From NCBI GenBank assembly GCA_015680685.1, contig MNCI01026334.1, forward strand, positions 301,674-334,639: a DNA stretch of 32,966 nucleotides. Reading direction: 5' to 3'. The translations under genes and the position numbers were made by a program. This stretch comes from Gnetum montanum (lineage: Eukaryota > Streptophyta > Gnetopsida > Gnetales > Gnetaceae). Below the pieces are notes generated by a model. That model did no database searches. It was not told the origin of the DNA and worked only from the letters and a program-made list of their open reading frames with translations. Of the stretch, positions 8,223 to 19,418 are shown one piece after another. The stretch's first letter is position 1, and each line of letters begins with the position of its first letter.

Positions 8223-10612
8223 TCTCCACTATGGCCCATCCTCTTAAAGAGTGGTGATTGGTATTTGGGTGAAATGTATCAATTCTAGCATGGCAAGGAG
8301 GAAGACACCGTTGCCAATGTAGGGGGTGTCTCTATTGATTTTTCTACAAAGGCCATTGTAGAGGTCCTAAATCTTCCAAATGAGAGATCAAAAGTTGCTC
8401 ATTTGTCCACTTGCTTAAATGCAAATGAAAGGAAATTATGGTTGAAATTGGCCTACGACAAGGAGAATAAAGTTTATGGAGAATTGACCCTAGAAGAGAG
8501 GATTTACTTTAAGATCGGCACTTATCATATTTTCCCCACCAAAGGTTTAAATAGATTATCTACTTATGCGGTATGGGGCAGTGCAATTTTGATGGACAAA
8601 TTTAATGCGAATCTACCCCATTTATATATGATGGAGATATTAAGGCGATTTGAAGAAAGGAAGATAGGGAAGCTTGCTTTGCCTTTCCATTGTCTTATTA
8701 GGAAGTTGTGTAGACATGTCAGGATCTTAGGTTATTCAAATGATGTTCCTAAAAAAGCTTTAAATGCTTCATATGCTAAATTTCTTAAATCGTCGGCATC
8801 TAGAAAAGATGTCGATGAGTAGTTAAAACACAAGGAAGAGAAAACAGTTGGGCCCACTACACCCCAAATAGTAAGACCCAGCCAACAAAAAGAAGCAAGG
8901 ACCAACACATAGTCCATAAGCCAGCAAGTTTAGCAATCGCCACCATCACAACAAGACTATCTACCATCTATCTATCAATCATCTCTGAACAATCGCCAAG
9001 ATAGTTAGTTGGGGAAGCTGTGATGCTAAAAACTTATTCAAGGTCATTGATAACATCATGCAGCCCACTATTTTGGTCAACCCTGCAAGTGGACATATTT
9101 CATTGATTTCAGGAGGAAAGTCCTAATGATCTCAATAGATCTCTAGGAATGCCACATCTTTTCAGGTCAGGTTAGAAACTAGTGAAGGAGTCATGGTGGT
9201 GGTCATGCAACACCAAGATGTGGCAAGTGTAGTAGAGGTGGTCATAGACCACATCAAAGAATCATTTAATGTTCCTATTGTGCCACCAAAAAATTTCATA
9301 GGAGCACATGATGCTCAAGCTTTGGCCAATTCCTCAATGACTCCTGCGGAACATACGAATGCTTTGGATCACTTGCTGCAAACAGGACAAGTTATGACAT
9401 CCTTGTTTGACATTCCCCAAGATGTCACCACAACACAATCAAACCTCATATCCACTAAAGGAAAATTGGTCATGGCTAAAGTTAGGGCCAAGCACGTGGA
9501 AGGAGAGTTGCAAAGATTGCAAGAAAAGCTCATCACCCTCTAAGCTAAATGATGGGATCCTTCCCACTTTATTGCAGCTAATCAATTAGACATTTTTAGA
9601 ATCGAGCAATTTAATAAATTGTTGGAAGAAAACAAAAGGATGGCAATGGAAAAAGAAAATGCTAATTGGGATGCTTCAAAAGCATAGGCTCAGACATATG
9701 CACATGTTAAAGCTCTCAAGGCCTTACAAGAGGAAAATAAATTACTTGCTACTGAGAATCTTTAGTTGACAATAGTTAAGAAATAGAAGAACATTCTCGA
9801 AGAAAGTTTTCAACAAATGCAAGAACAACTAGTTCAGGTTAACCAAGACATAAATCACTTGGCTAGGAAGAATAGAACCCTCTCCATGGAGGAGGTCCAT
9901 GCAATCCAACAAAAGATGGCCATAGAAATAAGTGCATGACAAAATGAGTCCAAAAAACATAAGAAGTTAAAAGAACACTTCTGTGACCAGGTGGGAATGT
10001 ACAAGGAAATCATCGAAAAGGAGATCCATACGGCTAAGGCCCACATTAATTCTTTCAATGCTCAACACACTAACTAGTGAGCCATACTGGATACTTATGC
10101 CTTCATTCACCAAGCAGAATTGGAAAGCCAAGACCTTAAAGAATACATGGAGTTGGCAAACCTATAATACACCAACTTGGCCATGTTAATAGTAGGGCAC
10201 CTGAGAATTAAGCTCGAGAAGTAGGTAGATTACAAAAATTAGAAGTAGAAAACTCTAAATTAGAGGTGGTAAAGCCTAACTACTAAGGTTAGAAAGACAT
10301 TGTAGCAAATTTGGCTTGATGGCTTACAGATTATCAGGAACTCAAGGATAAAGCCAGAGCCTATGAGGAGGAATGACTACTATTTGTGGCATTGTATATG
10401 TCAAGGCCAATCAAATTTTCCCGCAACTATCATGTCAGTCAGAAGTGTCAACTCCATCAAACATTGGAACATCAACATGGACAGCGCATGATCCTTGGAA
10501 AAAGAAGAAAAAACTTCAGGTGCTTCTTTAAAGATATCCATTTCAAAAGCCTGAAGCATAGGACAAAGAAAAGGCACCGATGGAGGAGCCACCACCACTA
10601 GGAACCACATGA
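8223..10612 (+). pseudogene. Accessory ORF copy 1, 3' part: Transposase_32-like domain plus coiled coil
   Basis: This is the continuation of the ORF begun at 1654, about 900 codons in all once the insertion is discounted. First comes 'SGDWYLGEMY' (8250), then an open 139-codon stretch (8403-8822) with 'YHIFPTKGLN' and 'KLALPFHCLIRKLC'. This order resembles the plant 'putative transposon protein' domain (Transposase_32): a P-T-x-x-x-x-x-L block, a region naming the ORF interior, then a (L/F)P-x-x-L-I-x-x-L-C block. From about 9550 to 10170 it is a charged, Lys/Glu/Gln-rich coiled coil ('LEENKRMAMEKENANWD'). It ends with 'EEPPPLGTT' and stop 10610-10612. The many stops are mostly TAG or TGA. 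Frame changes occur between 8822 and 9193 and again before 10583. Function is unknown. Confidence 0.7.
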
Positions 10613-10793
10613 GTTTCACAAATTTTGTATTTTGTGTTAGTGTCTAGATTTTATTTTGTCTAGTCCCACACTATGGCATGAAATAGTCCATGGTCATTTA
10701 ATAATCCCATACCTATCCACTATTTGTAATCGAATGAACTTGTCCCTCATTTTATTTGACTTGAGGATGAGTTTTTATTCAGTCATGGGGGAA
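10613..10793 (+). other. 3' untranslated part and polypurine tract of the accessory-ORF element
   Basis: No frame is seen. The word AATAATCCCATACCTATCC near 10702 matches the corresponding position of the complete element. The stretch ends in CAGTCATGGGGGAA (10780-10793), the family purine tract, directly before an LTR start. Confidence 0.65.
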
Positions 10794-11660
10794 TGGTAAG
10801 TCATGGTCTGCTAGGCCCCAATATTAGGTATGTGATATTGGGTACGTGATATCACAACTTGGATACGATATCATATACATGATATCGTGATTCCTATGTT
10901 AACCTATAAATATAGGACTCAAGTGCACAATGAGATGACAGTTAGATCATTAATCAGTTCTTTTTGTCAGTATTTAGTCAATTTTTAGTTTTTTAGTTCT
11001 TTCCAAGTGCATGCCTGTAGTGTGATGCTTGTAATTGTATGGAACCTTTTTTTGAGTGTGATGTACTTGGACATGTCCATGATTGGCAATAACGATCGAG
11101 ATTACTCCATCATTGCAATATTTACTTAGATTTTAGTTTATTTTAATTATTTATTATTTATTATTTTTTTCTTAGTTAATATTTCTTTTATCATCATTTA
11201 CTATTTCTGTTGTTAATGCAGAATGAGTACGCCTTAATCATAAACATTTAAGTGTAACTATGTGGTTACCCAGTAGCGTATCAAGTAGTGCTTTGAGTGA
11301 TGTGTGCTTGGTAATCCTAGAAGTAGTACATGAAGTCCAAGATGCGTATGAATGATTAAGGATAGATGCTCATCGCACTTAGGCTAGCTTAGATCCTATT
11401 TCCTATTGCCCATCAGCTTAATTGGGTTATCTCTCATTGTCCTTAGGAGTAGCATAGTAGTAGGCATCACACTATACACCTCACTTTGGACTAAACCATA
11501 CGTGACCAAGCAAATACTAGTCCAAGTGGGAAGATAGTGAACTATGATCAATGTATAACTGTCTAGGTGCCACAACTAGTCCATCCATGAAGTTAAACCG
11601 AATCATGCGTACACACTCATATTTGTATGGTTAAGCATAGGGGTACCTCGCCACTCATCA
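10794..11660 (+). repeat. LTR C (867 bp), 3' LTR of accessory-ORF element copy 1
   Basis: It starts TGGTAAGTC (two changes from TGATGAGTC) and ends CGCCACTCATCA. U3 has at least four GATATC/GATATT near-palindromes (10826-10890), then a TATA box at 10903-10912 (CTATAAATAT). The downstream half shares long stretches with the reverse complement of the solo LTR at 16022-16814 (for example GGACTAAACCATACGTGAC and TAGGTGCCACAACTAGT). The two therefore belong to one subfamily. The base after it is not followed by a convincing primer site, so it ends an element rather than starting one. Confidence 0.8.
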
Positions 11661-12934
11661 AAGACACTCGTCTAACTAATGGTCAAGTTTTCTCAAATTC
11701 TAGTGTTTAAGTAATTAATTAATCAAAACTCCTTTCTTATTTTCTCTTGTTAAGTAGTGATGTTTACATGTGGTTGTGGTGATCCTATGATTGTAAGTCA
11801 AGATGACATAATGTGATGTCGCTAGTAAAGATATGAACTTGATCTAAAACCTGGATGGATAGGTATGATGGTTATTTTAATCACATCTAATACAAGGACC
11901 TATTGTGGATATGGTAAGGCATCTTACATCCCTATCTTTGCAATCCCTTCTTATTTCATTATTACCTCACTATTGCATGCAATTGTTTTCCTAATGGTTT
12001 TTTTGATATAGTGCAAGATTCCAAAGATAGTAGTTGTGTGGGTGTGGCATATAAATATGATCAATATTTAATCTTCATTGTGTCTAAGGACACTTTGTGA
12101 GGTGATTATACAAGAATATAGAAGGCTAAAGCTTGCTTTGTGGAGGATCCACTTGTATAACTTTTGAACATCTAGTCTACACACCACCTCGACATGCCCA
12201 AAACATTAAGTTGGAACTCCAAATTTAAATGCGTTATCATTTTTTATTCATCTTGTAAAAACCCTCTCATGTCATTACCTTGTTCACATTGTCTAAGTTT
12301 CATCAACATTATGAAATTATACTTGAGCCTTACAATGTTGTCCTCATGCCTAGATCCTTCTTGTGGCTCTCATTCAACTTCCAAATTGCTTCAAAATTTG
12401 CAAAAATAAGGCCAAAAATCAAAGGAAAATTTACAACCTACGTTGCATCAACACTACTATGTCAACATAGCTCCATCAATTCATTATCATTGACACAATA
12501 TATAATCCATATATATACACATGGCACTTAGCCATTTTTTTCCATTTATGCTTAAATGAGGAGTTTTTGTAGTTCTAAGATCATAGAAGATTCTAAGAGC
12601 AATATCTAGTGAACTATAACCCCTATTTAATCCATTTAAAAACCCATGCACACTTGGAGTTATGATTTTTATCATGGGAAAAAGAAATCACTAATTTCCA
12701 ACACTTCAAAAACCCCAAGTTTTTGAATGCTTAAGGTAGCAACACTAAAAATGATTGAAATATTAATACATTAATATATTAATGACTACCTTAGGATCTT
12801 GAGATGACAGAATATAGTTACCTAGGAGCAATAATGCTTCATTTTTACAAAGTAAATCAACTAAGGATCAAGAGTGCTAACACTCATATTTAACAATATT
12901 AGAGGCTAATCAATGATCATCCATGTTACTGCAA
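11661..12934. other. Unassigned AT-rich stretch between LTR C and accessory ORF copy 2
   Basis: No reliable gene is seen. Two overlapping short frames (12194-12409 and 12280-12531) have no recognisable domain and look like chance openings. The region may be the leader of accessory-ORF element 2, but no LTR end or primer site could be identified directly before it. An AT-rich near-palindrome (ATTAATACATTAATATATTAAT) lies around 12760-12783. Confidence 0.4.
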
Positions 12935-15661
12935 ATGGCTTTGAAACAATGTCCACAAGTGGAAGAACCTTCATAGTGAGGGAAAAAGTATCCATGAGAT
13001 GGATAAGAATAGGAACAGTAATAGTAATAAGAACAACTACAATAGCTAAAGCAAGCTGCTAAGGCCACACATGCAACTAGGTCCCTTAGTGAGCAACTAG
13101 AACTAGAATCTATCTATTAGATTCCTAATGTAGAAACCAAAAAATCTAGGAAGAATGAAGTGTCTAGATGAAGGCAAAAAATTGAAGTCACTCTTACGAA
13201 GACCTACTTAGAAAAGATCTAGACTATGGAGATCTAGAGTTCAATTCTTCAAGAACCAAACTTTGGTTCATTCGTAGAGTTCACACCTTGAGAGCTCATG
13301 AAGCAATTGTAGAATTTCCTATTGTAACCCATAATTTTCACTAGTGGGAAATGGTACCTTGGTGAAACCTATCTCTTTTGGAATAATTTTTAGAGACTTC
13401 ATTGTAAAAATAAAGAACATTACCATTTTCTACTCGATGAAGACCATTGTAGAGGCCTTGGGATTACCCAATATAGGGATAAAGCTTGTGGAAGTATTCA
13501 ATTATTTTGATTTAGAGAGAAAATATGAGTGGATTCAATAGTGTTACACCATTGATAATATACAAAGGCTAGAAGGATTTATTTCAAGATAATGACATAT
13601 CATCTCAATCCAATGGTATGATCTAGTAAGGTGACATCCTTTTCTCCCATAACATGCATAGCTCTTAGTGAGAATTTTTTTGTCAACCTACCCAAGTTAA
13701 TCTTCCTAAAGATTAAGAAGTGATTCAAGGAAAATGAAAAGGGCAAGAAGATACTTCCTTTCCATGCTTAATTCAAAAACACTATAAAAGAAGAGGGATC
13801 ACCTGGTATGCAAATGATGTGCTCTAGAGGGTAATGAAAACTTCATGGTAAGAGATGATGAAGGAAAAGCTAGTTTTTTGGCTTTAAATAGAAGAGTTAC
13901 TACCACCATGAGTAAAGGATATCGTGGGCACAAAGGAATACCTGAGACAACTAAGAGAGAAACAATAACCACCTAGTGGTGGACCTTTAGATTATTATTT
14001 GACCACAAGCCACTTGAATGAGGTCACAAGGATTATAACCTGGCCATAAAATGACTTAGCAAATCTATTCTTTGCACAAAGGAGTCAAGCCACTATTCAT
14101 GATAACCTTGCTACTAGAGAAGTCTTAGTATTCCTACTTGCAAAACAAGTGATAGAAATTTTGAGTACTACTACAATCTTTTTCATAATACTAGAAGAAG
14201 GTGAAGGCATCATAGTGATTATCATGTCACAAAAAGGGTAGGAAACAATGGTTAAGGTAGTGGCAAGATATATTAGTAAACCATTAAAAGTTCCTACAAC
14301 ACTAGTACTTAATATTGCTGTTATGATAGATATTCAAATGTTTTCAGGAACTAGATCTAGGCGAATGAGATTCATACAACATGAGGAGGTGCTAGAAAGT
14401 CTAGTGAGAAATGGGTAACTAATTTTTAAAGTTTTGACATTTCAAAAGATACTTTAGCAATCTAGTATAAACTTTTGGACACAAGGGTCACTAAAGTACA
14501 ACTATTAGTAGTTGAAGTTGTACAACTTACAGCCCTCTTGCTTGATTCAAGAATCTTGTGATCAAAGTTAACTAGGGATGAAGCCTTTAGGGAGATCTAG
14601 GATAAAGAAAAGAGGTCAAAGAATAAAAGGAAAATTCCACATGGAATGCAATATTATCAAATGCAATACTAGATAATACTAACCATAATTTTATCAAAGG
14701 TGCACCAAGAAAACAAGGAACTAATGAGGGAGAATAAGAGATTTCTTAAGGTAGAGAAGGAAAAAGAGTAATTAGAAGAATACCTTAATCACTGGTAATA
14801 GCAACTAGCCCAAGTGAATTAGAATGTTAGAATATTGATAGTAGAAAATAGAAATCTCTCAATGGAGAAGATGCACATGGTTAGGCAAAAGTCAATAATT
14901 GAGATTGCCACCTAAAAGAATGAAGCTCTTAAATATAAAAAAGTTAAAAAACATTACAAGAACTAGGTTGGTATGCTGAAAGAAGAAAATGAAAAGGAGA
15001 TTCAACTATCCAAAGTAAGGATGAATGACACTTTTCAACAACTCTAACAAGAAGGCAATTCATGTCATTTCATCTTTGATGTACTCAACACATAAAACAA
15101 AGCAAAAATTTGCATGGAGTTACAAATCAAGGAGATGATAGAGTATATGAAGCTTGTCAATCTTCAACAAACTAATCTAGTAATGCTCATTGTTGAGAGG
15201 CCTTGGTTAGAGTTAGAAAAGTAGGTGGCTAGCATATACTTATTATACAAGGACGAGTTTAAGCTCCATAAGAAGACCAAGAAAAAGTTAGAAATTACCT
15301 TGATATTCTTAAAACCAAATTTGAAGATTAGCAAGTAGTTGTAGAGAACCTAGCCAAAAGGTTGATAAATCACCAGAAGCTAAAAGACACAATTAGGGCA
15401 TTTGATGTTGAATGCAAATAGTTTGCTACTTGGTTTGTCAACGACAAGGAGATGTTCCCTACTTTACCTTGATCATGGGATGTACCAATACTAACAACTC
15501 TATGTAAGGCTTCTTGGACAGTCAATGATCCCAAGAGTAAGGAAGAGAAGATGAAGCTACTCTTAAATGCATTTTAGTTATCAAAAATAGTAGCAACAAC
15601 ATCGAAGCAACCATAGCCATTGCCAAGGCATGAGGAGCCACCACCTTTTGGCACTGCTTAA
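12935..15661 (+). pseudogene. Accessory ORF copy 2 (heavily mutated)
   Basis: This is a diverged copy of the ORF at 1654-1980/8223-10612, recognised by collinear protein matches across frames. 'NFGSFVEFTP' starts at 13259 and 'SGKWYLGETY' at 13343 in the same frame. These are followed by 'IVEALGLPN' (copy 1 'IVEVLNLPN') and 'VNLPKLIFLKI' with 'KILPFHA' (about 13685-13770; copy 1 'ANLPHLYMMEI' and 'LALPFHC'). The coiled coil has 'ENRNLSMEKMHMVRQK' near 14850 against copy 1 'KNRTLSMEEVHAIQQK'. The end is 'EEPPPFGTA' with TAA at 15659-15661. The matches run from N- to C-terminus, so the whole ORF is shared, not one domain. The start is uncertain; stops and indels are numerous. The product would be a coiled-coil protein of unknown role. 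Confidence 0.65.
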
Positions 15662-15874
15662 GGCATATGTCTTTGATCAATTTTTGTATGTATTGACTTC
15701 AACCAATTTTTATGATATGTTCAAATTTTGCTAAATATTAAATTATAATCACTTAAATGATTTTGTTTGTAATGCAACATTTGAGTCATTTAATGAATCT
15801 CATACTTCCTCATAAACAAATTAAACCTAATTTTCTTTTACTCAAGGTTAAGTTTCTAGTTAGTTGTGGGAGTA
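15662..15874 (+). other. 3' untranslated part and degenerate purine tract of element copy 2
   Basis: No coding frame. The sequence ends GTTGTGGGAGTA before TGATGAATGC, a decayed form of the family ATGGGGGTA tract, so the following repeat is the 3' LTR of this copy. Confidence 0.5.
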
Positions 15875-17529
15875 TGATGAATGCTATGTCAATTAATAAT
15901 GTCAATGCATTAATGTTAATGTAGCCCTGGCTTCATCAATGCATCAACATTAGCTCAAGCCTCATAAATGCCTATATAAATGCATGTACCCAATGCATAT
16001 AAGGCATCTTTTGATCATTTTTGATGAGTTGCGAGGTACCCCTACACTCAACCATACGAATACGAGCGTTTTCACGTGTGATCCGGTCTAACTCCGCAGA
16101 CAAACTAGTTGTGGCACCTAGATAGTTAACCTTAGGTCACAGTTCGCTGTCTTCCCACCTGTACTAGTATTAGCTTTGTCACGTATGGTTTAGTCCAAGG
16201 TGAGGTGTATGATGTGTTCCTAAGCTAATGCTACTCCTAAAGGCAATGGAAGATAATATTAACTAAGCTAGGAGGGAAGGGTAAGAGAAAATCTAATCTA
16301 GCCTAAGTGAGATGAGCATCCATTCCTTGATTATCCGTACACATCTTGGACTTCGTGCACAGCTACCACTGGGATTACCAAGCGCAGATCCTAGGTATGC
16401 TACTGGGTTACCAAGTAGTCACACTTAAATGCTCATAATCAAGTCGTACTCATTCCACGTTCGAACGTGAGTTTAAGGGTGAGAGAGACTAATTAGGAAA
16501 GCAGTAAATAACAATTAAATAAATAAATAAACAAAGTGAATGTTGTAATGATGAAGTAATCTTGATCTTTATTTCCGGTCATGTGCGTGTCCAAGTATGT
16601 CACACTCAAATAAGGATGTCGTACAATTGCATTCACCACACTGTGGGCAAACACTGGAAAATAATCTAACTCTGGAGGGATCAAACTGCCAGAGTTTAGC
16701 TACAATCTAATCTAAGTTTTGAAACAAGGGAGAGCTGCCTCTTATTTATAGAACTGGCGGCGGGCTGTGATATCGCGTACGCGATATCGCAATCGCCCAA
16801 AACGCAACTCATCAATTGTGTAGTTAGACTCTTGCAATTTTCTACCATACAAGTTAAAATATTTTTTCCATTGAGTGATTGCAATGTAAACTAAATAGAT
16901 TAATTAAAGTTTTATTTGAGGGCTTGTTGTACCTAGATACACTTGCATGATGGAAATGAAATTAAGATTTTTTCTATTCATTTTAGCACTTGACCTAGCA
17001 CTTTAATTTAATTTTTGCAAGTTACTTTAATTGTTCCTTTATTTTTTCATGCAATTAGTTAAATATCTTATTGCATCGCACTTAGTCAATTCCCATGAAT
17101 ACTATGAGTTTCAAGCATAAACATATTAATGCTTGGTAATCCCAGTAGCGGGTCACTTAGTACACCCAACAAATAGAACACTTGGTAACCTAGCAACATT
17201 AGCATATGTTTAGGATATGCATGAAAAGTTGGGAATGGATGTTTTATGCTAGGCTAAATTAGACTTATTTTCTGCACTTGGGATGATTAGATTTATATGC
17301 TAATATTTTAATATTTTTAGTATTTAATAATAAAAAATCCAATCATATACCTCAATCACACTTAAACATACAATATAACCTCGCACAAGTAGAATTGGGA
17401 AGATAACGATTAGCATCTTAGTACTTGACTATCTAAAATATCCAACTAGGCTTAGTCCATGAAGTCTAGATTATGCATCAACGGTTGTAATTCATATGGT
17501 TGGGCATAGGGTTACTCTATTGCTCATAA
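15875..17529 (+). repeat. LTR D, 3' LTR of accessory-ORF element copy 2, interrupted by a solo LTR
   Basis: The left part is 15875-16021 and the right part 16815-17529, about 860 bp without the insertion, close to LTR C (867). It begins TGATGAATGC and ends CTCATAA, one change from CTCATCA. U3 contains repeated AATGTCAAT/ATTAATG words in place of GATATC, followed by a TATA box (CTATATAAATG, about 15972). The right part shows the family phrases: GCTTGGTAATCCCAGTAGCG near 17133, GGGAAGATAACGATTAG near 17397, and GGTTGGGCATAGGG near 17498. Confidence 0.75.
16022..16814 (-). repeat. Solo LTR E (793 bp), minus orientation, nested in LTR D
   Basis: On the plus strand it reads TGATGAGTTGCGAGGTACC to GCAACTCATCA. 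Read on the minus strand it has the palindromic U3 cluster (GTGATATCGCG and GCGATATCGC, 16768-16790), a TATA box (complement of CTTATTTATAG, 16741-16751) and AATAAA (complement at 16568-16573). Flanks are ATTTT (16017-16021) and ATTGT (16815-16819), a 5-bp duplication with one mismatch. No internal region is present, so it arose by LTR-LTR recombination or is a truncated insertion. It belongs to the subfamily of LTR C. Confidence 0.85.
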
Positions 17530-18638
17530 CTAAAAAGCATTAGCATAGCCCTTACCTTGGAATTAATAAATAAGTTTTTAGACACTAGGTATGTAGGGTG
17601 GGGGCAAGGGAGTGTGTCAAACCAAAAGAAAAAAGAAAAAGTTTTACTATTTAAAATAGAGAATGCCTACTTAGAAATTCATCCTTATAATCAAATCAAT
17701 ACCAAAAATAAGAAGCACCTTTTTGGAAATTCACTTCTCATCAAAGACCAATTGTAATCACAAATACAAGTAGAATGAAGAAAGAATCAAATGATAGCTA
17801 AAATTAAAAAGAAGAGCTCAATTGTAGAGAATTGTGTTAAATAAGGTTAGTTGCATTAGAGCCTCTATCACTCATAAATTTGAACCAAGATTGCAAAAGA
17901 TAAATCAACTGTTTAGTCTTTAATTAAACCTTTGAAACTTGGGATATAATTTAGAAATAGACAAGGTGGAAGATTTGTGATTTCTCTACAATAGTTAGAT
18001 AAATATTTGAATATTCTATTTTTTTGAAAAATTATATTGCATGTGTGCTTCCAAATATGAAAGAGAACAAAGGCTTGATAACATTCCAAAGAAATCTAAA
18101 ATTCATGGAAGTAATAAAGTGCTTTAGAAAAATAGCCTAGTAGTTATTTACATCATGTACACCATGGGTTCATATTTTGCAAGCTATATATTTGTATAGT
18201 GGATATACTTTTATTAATATACTAGTGATTTCAAATGCCTCACTAATATGTTAGGGCTTGGAAAAGTTGAAGTTTAGTTTATGTATGCAAATCATCTCGA
18301 AAATGATACATGGACTTAGATGACAAAAATACTACACCAAGAAGGCTCATAGGTTGTTACAAGGCAATGATAAGTATCACTCTCCCTTAACTTAATGATT
18401 TTGTTGTTTATTGCCCACATTAAAATTATTTTTCATCAAACTTTTTCAACCATTGCTTTAAAGGATTATCTAAATTGTATGATGTTTTTTTATTGAGAAA
18501 ATAATATTTGCACATTTTGGTGTAAAGAGTTGAAACTATTAATTATCTTTTCATTTTCTACATGTTTGCTTAGCACCTTTGACAATTTTATGAAAACCAA
18601 AGTCAACATTGAGGCCTAAAGGTGAGGCAATTGCACCT
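17530..18638. other. Unassigned repeat-like stretch
   Basis: AT-rich sequence with only short frames (for example 17557-17757, lysine-rich, no domain). Around 17930-18030 a broken frame faintly recalls the end of a copia reverse transcriptase, but the match is too weak to call. No LTR end, TIR pair or RNA gene was recognised. Confidence 0.4.
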
Positions 18639-19418
18639 TGATGAGCAGCAAGGTACCCTACGCCCAACCATACGAATACAAGCGCATACGCGCGATCTGG
18701 TCGAACTCCGTGGATGGGCTAATTGTGCGTTCTAAGATAGTTATTGTGCTTCGTTGTTCGTTGTCTTCCCACATTGAACTAGTGGAAGCAGTGTCATGTA
18801 TGGTTTAGTCTGAAGTGAAGTGTATGATGTAATGTTTTAACACTACTACTATAGAACAATAATAAAGAGTTGATTAACTAAGGGTATGAAATAAACCCTA
18901 TATTAATCTAAGGCGATGAGTATCCGAACCCAATTGTCCATACACACCTTGGGCTTCACGTAGTTGTCGCTAGGATTACCAAATGCTAATCACTACTAGG
19001 GTTACCAGACAATACACTTATGTGTTCACAATTGGTCGTACTTATTCCACTTAATGACGGGGAACATAAATAACATTAGTTGGAAATCGCAATAAATAAA
19101 GACATTAAAATTCTAATCTAAGGAAATCACAAATGTAAAGTGGGTGTTGCAATGATGTAAATGATCTCAATTTTGATTGTCGAACATGTAATGTGCCCAA
19201 GTACATTGCACTTGAATAAGGATGTCATGCAACCATAAACATCACACTGTGGGCATACACTTGAATTGAAATTGGAAAACTCTAACTGACTCTATCTCCC
19301 ATCTCTACCTCCCCTACGTGATATTTATAGGCGAGTATGGTAGAAACGACATTGGATATCCGACATCGCCTACTGACCTCGATATCGGATCCCCGATATC
19401 ACTTCTGATGACTCATCA
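18639..19418 (-). repeat. Solo LTR F (780 bp), minus orientation, with perfect target duplication
   Basis: On the plus strand it reads TGATGAGCAGCAAGGTACC to GATGACTCATCA. The flanks are identical: CACCT at 18634-18638 and at 19419-19423. On the minus strand, U3 carries GATATC motifs (19354-19400: GATATCC, CGATATCGG, CGATATC). A TATA-like box lies at about 19322-19333 (complement of GATATTTATAGG). The conserved terminal block TACGCCCAACCATACGAAT is present. It has no internal sequence. Confidence 0.92.

Noticed and set aside
10794-17529. LTR C and LTR D as the two LTRs of accessory element copy 2
   Set aside because: They share only the family-wide blocks; the transcribed parts differ too much, LTR C has its own purine tract upstream, and the flanks do not duplicate.
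17930-18060. Possible copia reverse transcriptase end
   Set aside because: A broken frame faintly recalls the segment after the RT domain, but no diagnostic motif (such as YVDD or an RNase H Asp) could be placed.
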